NCBI RefSeq assembly: GCF_963678635.1
Contig: NC_087066.1
Location: forward strand, 8,585,954 to 8,649,953
Direction: 5' to 3'
Source of the DNA: Symsagittifera roscoffensis
Lineage: Eukaryota; Xenacoelomorpha; Acoela; Convolutidae
Length of the DNA stretch: 64,000 bases
The notes beneath the pieces are model-generated. The model was not told the DNA's origin and ran no database searches. It worked only from the letters and a program-made list of their open reading frames with translations. The position numbers and the translations under genes were made by a program. Below are positions 12,780 through 23,608 of this stretch, in pieces; position 1 is the first letter of the stretch, and each line of letters starts with the position of its first letter.

Positions 12780-12874
12780 CATGCCAACAGGTCAAATATC
12801 CAAGGAAATTGCGATTTCCCTTGCAGTCGATCGAGTCATCTGAGCTCAATGAGGTGGTGCAGATTGATCACCAA
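12780..12874 (+). other. Integrase-derived patch inserted in spacer
   Basis: These 95 bases are identical to 52,409-52,503 inside the integrase region of B, but differ at many places from A's own integrase (10,593-10,687). They are bordered by two diverged copies of the same spacer segment (about 12,668-12,779 and 12,875-12,965). Confidence 0.9.
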
Positions 12875-13230
12875 TCTTCTCTGATACTAATATACAAGTA
12901 TACTTACATCAAAAATATTACTTAAGTCTAGGCTGAGTTAAATTGACATGCGAGAGGGTGTCAGACTAAAGTATGTGTAGTGTGTGATGTTATGTTATGT
13001 GTTATGATATAATGATCCTGGGTAAGAAGGAGTTAGTGATCACAAACCACTGAATGACGATCTTAGGAATAGATCCAAAGTTTGGACTGTCCAATCTTCG
13101 GTCGAATTCCAAAATTTTAGAGACCGAATGATTTTAATACATTTTAGGATCAAAATCTTCTTATCTGACTGTTTTAAATAAACTTTAACGAGAAGTTAAA
13201 GTGAAACGGACAAGTGTGATATTCCCGACC

Positions 13231-13240
13231 TCTTTTCTAG
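13231..13240 (+). promoter_or_regulatory. Candidate splice acceptor before ORF2
   Basis: TCTTTTCTAG is preceded by a pyrimidine-rich CGACC and lies 72 bases before the ATG of ORF2. The same string is kept in both B copies (53,182-53,191 and 59,828-59,837) at nearly the same distance. It fits a YAG acceptor for a subgenomic mRNA; this is inference. Confidence 0.4.
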
Positions 13241-13312
13241 ATCCTGATTGATCGTTTAATTACTCACTTGAGTCAAATCATTAAATCAAATCGAATCGAA
13301 CCCGAAAAGAGA

Positions 13313-14422
13313 ATGGATAACTTCAACTTGGATGAATTGATGGACCTGGCAGAGGCATATGTAGGACCAATGGTAGATGCGATCTATCGTCGGCTAATGG
13401 ATCGAGACTTCGCTCTGGAGGACCCAGAGGTAGTCATGTTGCTGACCGCCCTGATAAACATCTTGGGGCATGACAACCGTGGGGACCGCCCCATGGAAGT
13501 CCTATTGATGGCAGCATACGGAGAGAGGGGAGTACTAGGCCGCCCGAACATGAGAGTGATGAGGTGGAGAAACGGGTCTCTCTCAGGGAGTGACTTGGCA
13601 AACGAGCCTGGATTGGGAAGTTCTAGGACTTACCAACCAGGTGAGGTGCCTTTGCCCTCCAAGCCCAAGCTTGAGCTGAGGAGAATGCATCAAGAGATGA
13701 AAAGCGAGGCTGCCTCGTCTAGTTCACCACTGAGAATAGCTGTGCCACCAAAGAGGGCGAGAGTAGAACAAGGGGTTCAAACGAACCAAATCATGCAAGA
13801 TTTAGATGGGATGAAAGATGAGCTGGAAAGGACTAGAAGGGAGCTGGACGAAATGACTAAGACCATGCTTACTATGAAAGAAGACAGAGACATGTGGAAG
13901 AGATTGTTTGAAGACTGCAACAAAAAGCATGGTAAAGAAATTGAACGCTTGATGCGGGACTACAAGGACCGATCGGAGCGGTTAGCATTAACAACAGCCG
14001 TGGAAAAAGTGATACCTGCAAGGAGTATTCCTTGTGGGCAGTCCCCGATGGAGCTCTTGACGCCTCGAGAAATGAGTCAAACGACAGAAACGCGACTCCA
14101 AACTACAACATGTCGAGTGACAATCCCGGACCCGAGTGATACCTTAGGTGACCCAGTCGTGGAGCAAACGATGAGGAAGCTGATAGAGACAGCTGGACGA
14201 CTAGTGGCCAACAGGAATGCGCCAGGTTCCGGGGTGACTGCACCCCATGGAACGGTCGACGATACGGGCAGAGTACAGCTCTCCCAAGACGTAATGACCA
14301 AAAGGGTAGTTAGCGATACAACGCTACCAATAGGGAGCTCAAAAGTCCCAGACAGGAAAATACGAAATATGCCGGCGAAGAAAGTGTCTCGGGTAATAGA
14401 TGTACAAAAGAAAAAAAGTTGA
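13313..14422 (+). pseudogene. ORF2 N-terminal part: coiled-coil protein, element A
   Basis: The frame is open from 13,268; I prefer the ATG at 13,313 because B copies keep that start context (MDNF). The first 110 residues form an alpha-rich domain I do not recognise. A Ser/Pro-rich stretch follows, then about 75 residues of clear heptad character (about 13,790-14,010, EL..TRREL type), then a Thr-rich tail. Near 14,410 a one-base loss in an A run ends the frame. In the B copies the same place reads straight through into the SGNH domain, so the two are one protein. Confidence 0.75.
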
Positions 14423-15382
14423 AGTATAACTTCACAGGAGTTCCGGAGGCGGATCCGAGAGCTTGCTTCAATCGAGCGGCCTGGAACCCGGCAGTAAAAC
14501 TGCAGCAACCACCATTGGGGACATCGCATCTGAAACTGGGAGACAGCTTGGTCAGAGTGCTCTCAAACTTGAGGACCTCCTGGATCACCACGGTGATGGC
14601 TTTCGGAGGCGCGACGACAGCCCAGTTATTTCGGATGGTGGATTTGATGAACCCAGGGAGAATCCCTGATGTGATGATCCTGGTTGGGACAAATAACATC
14701 TCGAGAAGCTCAGATGAGGAAGAAGCACTAGGGGAATCAATGATGGTGTGCTTATTTACTACTCTCTGGCAGAAGTTCAACTGCGCGGTACTGACGGTTT
14801 GCACTGTGCCAATGAACACGAGGACATTGACTGCAGCAGGGAGAAGGCAGAGCGAAGGAGTAATCAGGTGGAACAACATCCTAAGGAATATTGCAAGTCG
14901 GAATGTCGAAAGTATGATCCTTATGGATAACGAACATGAGCTGAGGGATATGGATCAGGCCAGGCTGACTACTGACGGCATCCACTTTGATAGCGTAGAA
15001 GGACAGGCTTGGTTGAACAGTGTCTTCCAAGAGCGATTGGATGAATTGGAAGTATAACTCTTTGACACGGGAGTGCTGAAGGAAGAGGGAACATCAAACG
15101 AACCGACAATTACCACCTTTGTGCCTCCTAACCTGGAAACACGCTTGGGAGCGGTCCCAGCCGTGACCATTTATAAGCCGCAAAGCTCCAGCGAACCCGG
15201 GCACAAAACGGATGTACGAGGTCGATTGGGAGAAGCGCCCATGAGGAGGACCATTATCCTAGACGAAGATTAGGGCCTGTCAACTCGACAGCGGAAACGA
15301 CCAGCACCTCTAGATCGGATACGAGATCTGAGACGACGAGCACCAGTTCCTTCTCCCTGGCACATATACAAGGATGACCTGA
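14419..15382 (+). pseudogene. ORF2 C-terminal part: SGNH/GDSL-type hydrolase, element A
   Basis: The open frame 14,419-15,057 has the four blocks of SGNH hydrolases in the right order (residues counted from 14,419). Block I is LGDSL with Ser43. Block II is the Gly around 63-64 in AFGG. Block III is LVGTNN with Asn92. Block V is DGIH with Asp186 and His189. This family hydrolyses esters or thioesters. The frame ends in TAA where B has a sense codon, then continues as an Arg-rich tail with small indels to a TGA at 15,380-15,382 that overlaps the ATG of ORF3. Substrate unknown. Confidence 0.85.
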
Positions 15383-15384
15383 TG
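15380..15384 (+). promoter_or_regulatory. Overlapping stop-start TGATG
   Basis: The TGA that ends the ORF2 frame (after allowing for small indels seen against B) shares one base with the ATG of ORF3. The B copies have TAATG at the same place. This layout is known for termination-reinitiation of translation. Confidence 0.45.
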
Positions 15385-16613
15385 AAACTGAACCTTCAGA
15401 CGGTGAGCTTCACAGCGGATGCCATGATGATGCTGAACGGAGCAAGGTTATCGGTCAGCGGGCAGTACTCGATAACAGGCGTGGATTGGTTGATAGCTGC
15501 GGGCATAAACTTCAGCTCCACGACGGCCTTGAGGTTTGTTGATCTAGAGGGACTGCCCTCTAATGAGAGTGATGAGGTGGAGAAACGGGGCTCTCTCAAG
15601 GATGAAGGTTGAGGAGAATGCATCAAGAAATGAACAGCGAGGCTGCCTCGTCTAGTTCACCACTGAGAATAGCTGTGCCACCAAAGAGCGCGAGAGTAGA
15701 ACGAGGGGTTCAAACGAACCAAATCATGCAAGATTTAGATGGGATGAAAGATGAGCTGAAAAGGACTAGAAGGGAGCTGGACGAAATGACTAAGACCATG
15801 CTCACAATGGAAGAAGACAGAAACATGTGGAAGAGATTGTTTGAAGACTGCAACAAAAAGCAGGGTGAAAAAATTGAGGTTTGCTGATCTAGAGGGACTG
15901 CCCTCTAATAACACAATGGGCCCAGTGAACGCAAGACCGTTACAAGACGTAAAACTGAATCACGATGAGGGGAATTGAGAAGAGAGACCTGGAAGATTTT
16001 TGATAACGAGAGCGCCGATTGGACAAGATGTGAAGATGTTCAGGCAGCTGAAAACAACCCCAGGTCATGTGAAAGAAAGAGTATGCCCGAAACAAAAGAA
16101 TCAGGAAGATGGTGTCCAAAGATACGGCAGGTTGAAAGCGATAAAGAAAGATGAGACCATCTTTAACGCGTACAACAAGGCAGAAATGAGGAAGGCAAAG
16201 CGAATTCAGACTTCGTACACACTTCCAAGTCTCTGTTTTGGTCGGATGTTATAATCTTGGCAGCGGTCGATTTGGACCTAATGCAATCCGTGTCAATGGC
16301 GATCGGGGTAGAAAGACAGACAGAGATGAACCCAATCACAATTGTGTTTGCTGGCATCAATGACCATTTACACAGTAGGGGTTTCCTGAGCAGACTCAGA
16401 GAGCCTACGACAGCCGAAGTCGCTGTATGGCCAGCGATAAAAGATATACTCGAGTCAATGGGTGAAGTAGTGGATACCCTGAAAGAAGGTTCCTTCACCA
16501 AAATGACACCGAGAGCCGTGTTCGCGCTGTCTGCGGGGTATGCACGTCTCCAGGATGGACTAAAGTTCGTGTATGCGATTGTGGCTTTGCTCTCAGAAGG
16601 AAATATGATGTAA
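15382..16613 (+). pseudogene. ORF3 N-terminal part, element A
   Basis: Corresponds to the open frame 61,872-62,801 in B. In A it is cut by a 311-base patch from ORF2 (15,565-15,875) and by frameshifts; pieces are 15,382-15,612, 16,000-16,254 and 16,257-16,613. A conserved block ITIVFAGINDHLHSRG near 16,340 resembles block III (GxND) of SGNH hydrolases, which makes a second, very diverged SGNH-like domain possible. I see no convincing nucleophile, so function is unknown. Confidence 0.6.
15565..15875 (+). other. ORF2-derived patch inside ORF3
   Basis: Two short segments of ORF2 (matching about 13,551-13,593 and 13,675-13,945) are joined here. They are bordered by a 34-base direct repeat (15,531-15,564 and 15,876-15,909, one mismatch) that is single in the B copies. 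It looks like filler from template switching and not a mobile element. Confidence 0.85.
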
Positions 16614-18127
16614 TCCTATCGGCCCCAAATCGCGAGATAGAGATAGAGAATCTGAGACCACTCAGGGCCGAACTACCGGCGGTGTGGTCGGATATCTCAA
16701 ACGCAATGAGAGGATTCAAGGACCATTCACTACACATGCTCATGCTAGCGTTGGACGAGGTGCTGGGGTTGGAACTGTCCAACTTCAGTCGACAGCTCAA
16801 AATGAAGCCAGGAATAGATGATGACCATCGAGTAATTGTGGCGATGTCGAATGACTTATTGTTCCGAGGAATGGACATAAAGGAGAAAGGAGAGAGAAGA
16901 AACGACTCCAAGGATACCAGAGCTCACTTGGAAGCGATCTTGGAAGCGATGGTTTTGAGAACAAAGCCAGAAGCTAACCAGTGGCTACACCTAACTGCTC
17001 GAGTAGCGGCATTGGGTGCGGATGCGTTTGAGTAAGGCCCAGTGATGATCAGGAAGATCTATGCCTACCTTGTGAAGGAGGTGAGCCTGGCCCAAAATGC
17101 CGAGGAGAAGGCAGCCGAGTTTGTAAACAGTGTGTGCCAAGTTACCCTGGAAACTTTCTGGACTCAGAAGGTGAAGGGTGAAGAAGGCATTGAACGGACT
17201 GATAGCATGCTGGAAGGGCTGGGAGCCGGATGGACCGCGTCCTTCTTGGCAAAAGTCTACCCAAAACTCTCTCAATATTTGATAAAAGAATTCCTCCAAG
17301 CAGTAGTGGAAGTATCAATCGTTGAACTACTAGCCTTATTCGTGACGTTTGGAGCAGAAAAATTCGTGAAAGGACCGGTAGTACTGCTCACTGAAGGAGT
17401 TCAGAACTTGCGGTTAGATGGACTTCTAACATTGATTGCAATAACACATGGAAACTTGGGAGAACTGATGAACCTGACACGTTACACAGAGCAGATGAAA
17501 GAGAATGTGAGGAGATTCGATGTGAAGAAAGCCACGGATCCGTGGAATAAGATAAGAGATCTGAGACATAATAAGAATCAGAATCGCTTAGGAACAGGAG
17601 AGGATGAGACGATTGAGAGGGAGGAAGACGTGAGACGACATGTCGGGGGCATGCCCCTACTAACTGATCTAAGCTTAGCTATGAGAACCGATCCCTTAGC
17701 GTTGATTAGAGGAGCCACGGAGTTTGTGACAGTGATCTATGGACCAGCAGTCACGTTTGCAGTCCCTGATGTTAAGGTGGAAGCGTACAGGAGGTCGGTG
17801 CTGCACCTGAATCTCATATCAGCAGTGGACGGGAGTGTGCTGAACTGGTGTGAGCGGCATGTTTTGCGAGAACTCATGAGCGAAGATCTGTTGTTTGGAA
17901 AAATAGCAGACCCAGAAAAGACGCTCGTCAACTTTGACGATATTTTCCGTGATTGTATGGGAGAAGTAGAGAGAGGGCATTTTGATGTATTTCCGAAGCT
18001 CTGGAATCTAAGGACCTACGAAAAAACAAATGGTGAGATCACCAGGATTCCTCGTCTCACTGCGGCATACCACAAGGTGAGAGAAGAGACGAAAGACTGG
18101 GGTGATTACGAGAAGCTGCCAGAGTAA
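16614..18127 (+). pseudogene. ORF3 middle part, element A
   Basis: Frames 16,682-17,035 and 17,042-18,127 are in one frame, separated by a TAA at 17,033 where D and the family read Arg. The protein is mainly alpha-helical and contains a moderately hydrophobic stretch (about 17,290-17,460) that could be buried or membrane-associated. It aligns along its length with 26,298-27,900 on the minus strand. I do not recognise the family. Confidence 0.6.
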
Positions 18128-18167
18128 ATCCCTGAATTCCCTCTGATAAGAAGAATGTTGCTCGGAG

Positions 18168-20783
18168 ATGCAGGCAGAAACGATCGAGAAATTGGTGAGC
18201 CTTCCATGGAAAGCTGTAGTGTTGCGGTACTTTGAAGAAGAGATGAGGACTACGCCGAGGATACACGCTCTGATAGCAGTATCCTACGTGAGGACTGAAC
18301 TGCAACTGAGGTTCGCCTGGTGCATGATTGGACTGACTCGCGAGGAATATGATTCAGAAGAAAGGAAGAGGTCGAAAGAAGAAAAGGTCTTCCTGATGAC
18401 GAGCATGAGGGATCTGATAATCCAAGAGGGAATGGCAGTAGCGTGCGCGAAACGGAGAGACGCTCTCTGTTTCATTCGGTTCATGATAGAGCAAACTTCA
18501 GTGCCAGCCTTGAAAACCTGTGTCAAGATGCTGAGAGAAGGTGATGAACGAGCGAAAGCCTTACTCTTGTTAGCACTGCTGGACGTGCATCAAAGTAAAC
18601 CAATGAAAGAACCTGTAGAACTAGAACCCACGAGGAAAACTGACGAAATCAGGAGATTCTCAAACAAGGAGCTGAGGCTCACTAAGGAATCTATGGGAAC
18701 TCTGCCAAAATCCAATGAATACTGTGGACCGATCAGGAAGAAATCATACAGTTACGTATCCGGAATCATAGGGATGGCGTACAACCCTTTCCTAAATGAA
18801 GACTTTTTTGATTACGAGCAAGCAGTTTTGCTGAGAATCTGGACGTCAAGAATTGCAACGATTAAAAGCGCTGCTAATCCGCAGACCAAGCTGGGACTAG
18901 TCTTAGAAGAAAAAGTGGCTGCACCTTTCGTGCCAGAATCCGACAAATGAGTGGAGTTTGTGTTGGGATTCTCAGATGAATTACTGAGAACGAGCTTGAT
19001 AGTAGTGCGGGAACTGATGAGACCATCGTGGTGTCCAAGTCCCAATGCTGATTCGATACTACAGGCAACACAAGACGTGCAGAGGGAACTAAATGCAGAC
19101 TGTAACCTGCGTGATCTTAATGTCATATAGAATGTGATGACAACAGCCTCTAAGAGCAACGAGGAAGACAAAGTGGAGTTGCCTGGCTTGGGACCAGAAG
19201 ACTGGGTTAAACCTGGTAGCTGTGTGGCAGAAGTCTATGGACTGGAAGGTCACATTTGTGGAAGTCTGAATTGCGTGAAGACCCTGCAGAAACAACACAA
19301 GCAGTTGACAATATGGTTTGGGAACATTGTGATGAAAGCAAGAACGGAAAGCCAATTGATTGCAGATTGTCATGGAAGAACCGAGGTGAATCTAGTGGCT
19401 GCACTCGGATTCTACAGTATGTTTCGTTCTTTAGAGTCACTATTGAAGCTAGAACAGAAACATGAGATAGTCTTGGCCATCAGTGTAGAAGTGTTCCCAG
19501 GAGTTTTGCAGGCTGAGCAGAAGCACGTACGAAAATGGAGAGAAGCGATCGAGGCGGAAATGTACATCAGACACAGTGAAACTTATCGCAGACCATCGGG
19601 AGCGCAATATTTGGTGGGATTGACATTAGCTCCGATGTACAAGATCAGATACCCAGTGCATTTCGTATCTGTGGATGTAAAAAGTACGAGAACGATCGTG
19701 GATCAAGCCTTCTCAGTGCCAAAGTGTGTGAAATTAGCGAGAATGTCGGAAAAGTTTTATGAATTACTGTGCAAAATGTTCTCAGCAGTTCCAGAGAGAA
19801 CTAAGGAGGAGTTAGAATTGATACTGGGAAAGAAGTTCATGGAATACGTCAGTGGGAATTTCAGTGACTTTGAGAGACAAAAACGGAGAGGATCAACCGT
19901 TACGGATTACAACACAGAGAATGATGAAGTCCACCGAGTGATGTTGGAAGTAGAACCACTACTGGGAGCTTCGGGAAAACGTAACTGGAGGAGCATCATG
20001 CTGACACATGACGAGTTTCCTTGCCATTGCTTGCTGCAAACATGGTGGTATCCCGAACGTAGTAATCTGGTGTTGATATAGGACTCTGGAGAGCTGCTAT
20101 CCATGGGTTTACCAGACTCATCACGGCTCATAACGATAGTGATAGTGGGAGTTATGACGGGGATACGATGGCTGGAAGCTCATGTGAAGGAGAACAATAG
20201 ACAGGAGGCACCAACGAGAGAACAATTGCAGAAAATTGATTGTCTAAAAGATTTGTATTGTCTAAAAGATTTGTAAAAGATTTGGATTGTCTGCAGGATT
20301 CTGAACATTCCGATGGAAGTAAAAAAGATATGGGCAAGGAGACGACTGATGCCATGGCTCAGAGCCAACATGATTGCATGGTTGTACGAGTATGCCAAGA
20401 AGCATATGCCGAAGCACGGCAGAGTGTACAGTGTGTATCAGCTGGACATTGGGGCAGGAGCTTTCAAGCGAGCTTTCGTGACTCATCGGAATGCAGTGAC
20501 CACCGCTGTAAAGAGAATTTCCAGGACAAGTGAACGCAATGGAAGAGAGAAGGAAGAGATGTTGAAGGAAGATTTGGAGAGAAACGTGACGTTGAGCCTC
20601 CACAGCTTCTGCCGAAACAGAGAATCTAACGTTGATACTCTACCTTGTTGTAAACAAAGGGTAGAAGAGCAGAAATGTTGGAGGACTGCTTCCAACAGCG
20701 TCAGAATAGCTACCGACGTGTTGCAAGACACAGAGACTGAAAGTGCGGAGTCAATGTCGCAGGAGGAGGCGATAGAACATTGA
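18168..20783 (+). pseudogene. ORF3 C-terminal part, element A
   Basis: One frame runs 18,168-20,081 through a TGA at 18,948 (D has CGA) and a TAG near 19,128, ending at a TAG at 20,079 where D has TGG. A slippage-type duplication near 20,240-20,280 shifts the frame, and 20,313-20,783 completes the protein. Homologues are in D (23,609-25,942) and, more distantly, in C (30,588-32,642). The blocks GMAYNPFLNED and KRAFVTHRNA are kept in all three. The end is Cys- and Glu-rich. Relative to D, several hundred bases are missing at about 18,150. Function unknown. Confidence 0.65.
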
Positions 20784-21602
20784 CAAATGGCTGAAAAACA
20801 AGATGCAAAAAGAAAGAAAATTAGAACAATTTAGAAGTTTTAGAACTTCTAAACGACGAACAAAGAAGGAAACAAAGAAGCGACGAAAGAGAAAATGTTA
20901 AAACTCAGAATTGTTTTGTATGTGACAAAAAACTCAAATGAGAAACAAAGCAACTAAGTTTGCAATTGAAACTGAAAAGAAAACATTTAGTTGAATTTTG
21001 AGGATTAAAGAATTTGTTGCATTTATAACTTTGCAATATAATTTTAGTTAGTGGCTTTAGAGACACTTAATATTTATTCAGAAAGGCTTGAGTGAAGAGT
21101 ATATTAAAATATTCCAGCCTGCATGATTGTTTTTAATCAACTAGGACAACTGATCACTTGTGGTGACATGAAAGGCTTGGGTAATTTCTTGAAGAAGGAG
21201 ATTACTTCATCGTTACTTCTAACCACCGAGTTCCTTAGTTTTAATATTCAGGACCAGTAACAACTAAATTTCCAAAGGGAAGAAGCATAGTAGGATAATT
21301 TTAGCTTGTTGGTTCGCAGGACTGTCCTGCAAACACACCTTTTAAAACCTAGGAGAAAAAGTTTTGAATCAGGGCATTGACATTGGAAGTCAGAAAAAAT
21401 GTTTTATCTTAATTCATATCCTCGAAAGTGCATATTAGTGAAAGAATTTGGAAGTTTATAGTAGTGTAGTTTGATGCCATTTATATTCTGCAGTGAGTCT
21501 ACATGACGTGGATAAGAGTAATTTCGTGCATTTTGTATTTTCTGTTCGATGACACTGTACCAATTTTACGAACATTGCGAGATTCAATGGGAACATTGAC
21601 CG
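20784..21602 (+). other. 3' untranslated region of element A
   Basis: No conserved frame. The region is nearly identical, inverted, to 22,791-23,608. It includes a perfect hairpin GCAGGACTGTCCTGC near 21,317 that both copies keep. Confidence 0.7.
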
Positions 21603-21618
21603 GGCTGTCCGGGGAGAA
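21603..21618 (+). promoter_or_regulatory. Polypurine tract of element A
   Basis: GGCTGTCCGGGGAGAA lies directly before the LTR. D has the equivalent with GGGGAGTA followed by TGTGACA, the start of the LTR, so the boundary can be placed although A has lost about 18 bases at it. This is the plus-strand primer site. Confidence 0.65.
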
Positions 21619-22514
21619 TGGACGAAAATGCAGATTCAGCTATTTCGTATTTTTAGCAGCTAACCTTCCGAACTAGCAGTTTTGAAGGATTAACAGTGTT
21701 ATTTGAACAATTAGTCAAACCGTGAAGGCTGGAATATTCTGGTATTTCAAATGTTTAAAATTTCGAAGTATGACGTCATATTTCTGAGAAACGTCAGAAT
21801 CGGCCATTTTGGAAGAAATCCAGAATAAAAACACAACAACACTAGTGTCAACGGCGACAACAACGAGAATTGTGATAGAAAAACAACAACGAATAGCAGA
21901 ATTAGCAGAGACCGTTCCGAGTTGCAACGATTGTGTCGCTACAATCTTTGCAATGCCGTTCACAACAACGGTGAAGGGTAGAAAAACAGCCTTCCGGAAA
22001 GAAGATAAGGTTGTTATGTCCCCAGATTCAGGAATCCGGAGGGGTCTCGGGACTCGAACTGAAATCCTTTTATATAAACTTTTAGCTTGCCTATTTTGTC
22101 CTGAATTGAAATTATTTAACATCTGAATTCATTTTCCGACGATGAGAAGCTAGGAGTTAGGGGAAAGGGTTGATCCATCTTCGATGGAGATGATGATTTT
22201 TATCTACTAAACAAAAACAATAGTAATATAATAAATAGTGGTAGCCCTGTTTTTAGGAGTGACCTCGTGGTCTGGGGATACTGAGACCCAGCCATGAGCT
22301 CACTAATTCTGCATGTAAGTAAGTTAATTTGAGCGTTCTGGTCGAAGCCGGAGAACAGTAACTTTTTTGTCGACCCGATGTTAGAAAGACTACCAAAAGA
22401 ACTGGCTTTGGTAGAGACGGTGAAAAGCATGTAGAGATTAGTTTAGACGCTGGCCAGTCGTTTTATAGCTTAGCTTTATTTTCCGTCGATATGTACTTCC
22501 GCGCGAATGTTACA
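21619..22514 (+). repeat. 3' LTR of element A
   Basis: About 895 bases. The second half matches window bases 1-471. It carries TATATAAA at 22,071, the hairpin near 22,165 and AATAAA at 22,230, and ends in TGTTACA at 22,508-22,514. The first half contains one CCGGAGGGG motif (22,034). The first bases are damaged. Confidence 0.9.
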
Positions 22515-22772
22515 TTCACTGCAACTATTGTTGTTCTGTTTCGCCGTTTCAGTGTGTGCGAAATATAAAAAGTTACGTGTCGTTCATGTACAAATCGAAA
22601 TTTTGAAAACAAGTAGTTCTGTTAAAACTAACCCTACCCGATTTGTCTAATTGTTCCAATAACGTCGCTAATCCGTTAAAACCATCAATCTTCCAGGTCA
22701 GATGTTCTTTTTCTAGTCGATAAAAATTCGAATGCGAAACTGCATTTTCGTACATTCTGGTCGAATGTCACA
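22515..22772 (-). repeat. Truncated 3' LTR of element D
   Basis: Read on the minus strand it begins TGTGACATTCGACCAG at 22,772, the same start as the B LTR at 39,567. It runs about 258 bases until it meets the end of the A LTR. Only loose similarity to the A LTR remains in its inner part. Confidence 0.7.
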
Positions 22773-22790
22773 TACTCCCCAGACAGCCCG
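22773..22790 (-). promoter_or_regulatory. Polypurine tract of element D
   Basis: On the minus strand a G-rich GTCTGGGGAGTA sits directly before the LTR start, as in elements A and C. Confidence 0.65.
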
Positions 22791-23608
22791 GTCAATGTCC
22801 TCATTGAGTCTCGTAGTCTTCATCGAAATGGTACTGTGTCATCGAACAGAATTTACAAAATGCAGAAAGCCACTTTTATCCACATCATATCGACTCAATG
22901 CAGAACATAAATGGCATCATACTACACTACTATAGCCTTCCAATTTCTTTCACCAGTCTGCACTTTCGAGGATATACTTAAGATAAAACATCTTTTTAGA
23001 CTTCCAATGTCTATATCCCGATTTAACACTTTTTCTCCTAGGTTTAAAAAGCGTGGGAACGCAGGACAGTCCTGCGAACCAACAAGCTAAAATTATCCTA
23101 CTATGCTTCTTCCCTTCGGAAATTTAGTTGTTACTGGTCCTGAATATTAAAACTAAGGAACTCGGTGGTTAGACGTAACGATGAAGTAATCTCCTTCTTC
23201 AAGAAATTACCCAAGCCTTTCATGTCACCACAAAGTGATCAGTTGTCCTAGTTGATTAAAAACAATCATGCAGGCTCGAATATTTTAATATACTCTTCAC
23301 TCAAGCCTTTCTGAATAAATATTAAGTGTCTCTAAAGCCACTAACTAAAATTATATTGCAAAGTTATAAATGCAACAAATTCTTTAATCCTCAAAATTCA
23401 ACTAAATGTTTTCTTTTCAGTTTCAATTGCAAACTTAGTTGCTTTGTTTCTCATTTGAATTTTTTGTCACATACAAAACAATTCTGAGTTTTAACATTTT
23501 CTCTTTCGTCGCTTCTTTGTTTCCTTCTTTGTTCGTCGTTTAGAATTTCTAAAACTTCTAAATTGTTCTAATTTTCTTTCTTTTTGCATCTTGTTTTTCA
23601 GCCATTTG
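22791..23608 (-). other. 3' untranslated region of element D
   Basis: Inverted, nearly identical copy of 20,784-21,602. No conserved frame. Confidence 0.7.

Larger units (their letters stand above)
12730..13312 (+). other. Spacer between macro domain and ORF2
   Basis: No coding frame is shared among the three copies of this stretch (also 52,910-53,265 and 59,556-59,911), yet the sequence is well kept. It includes a foreign 95-base patch and a pyrimidine-rich YAG site listed separately. Confidence 0.6.

Noticed and set aside
13268-20783. Retroviral envelope gene
   Set aside because: No signal peptide, furin-like site or clear C-terminal transmembrane anchor is visible, and an SGNH hydrolase is present instead.
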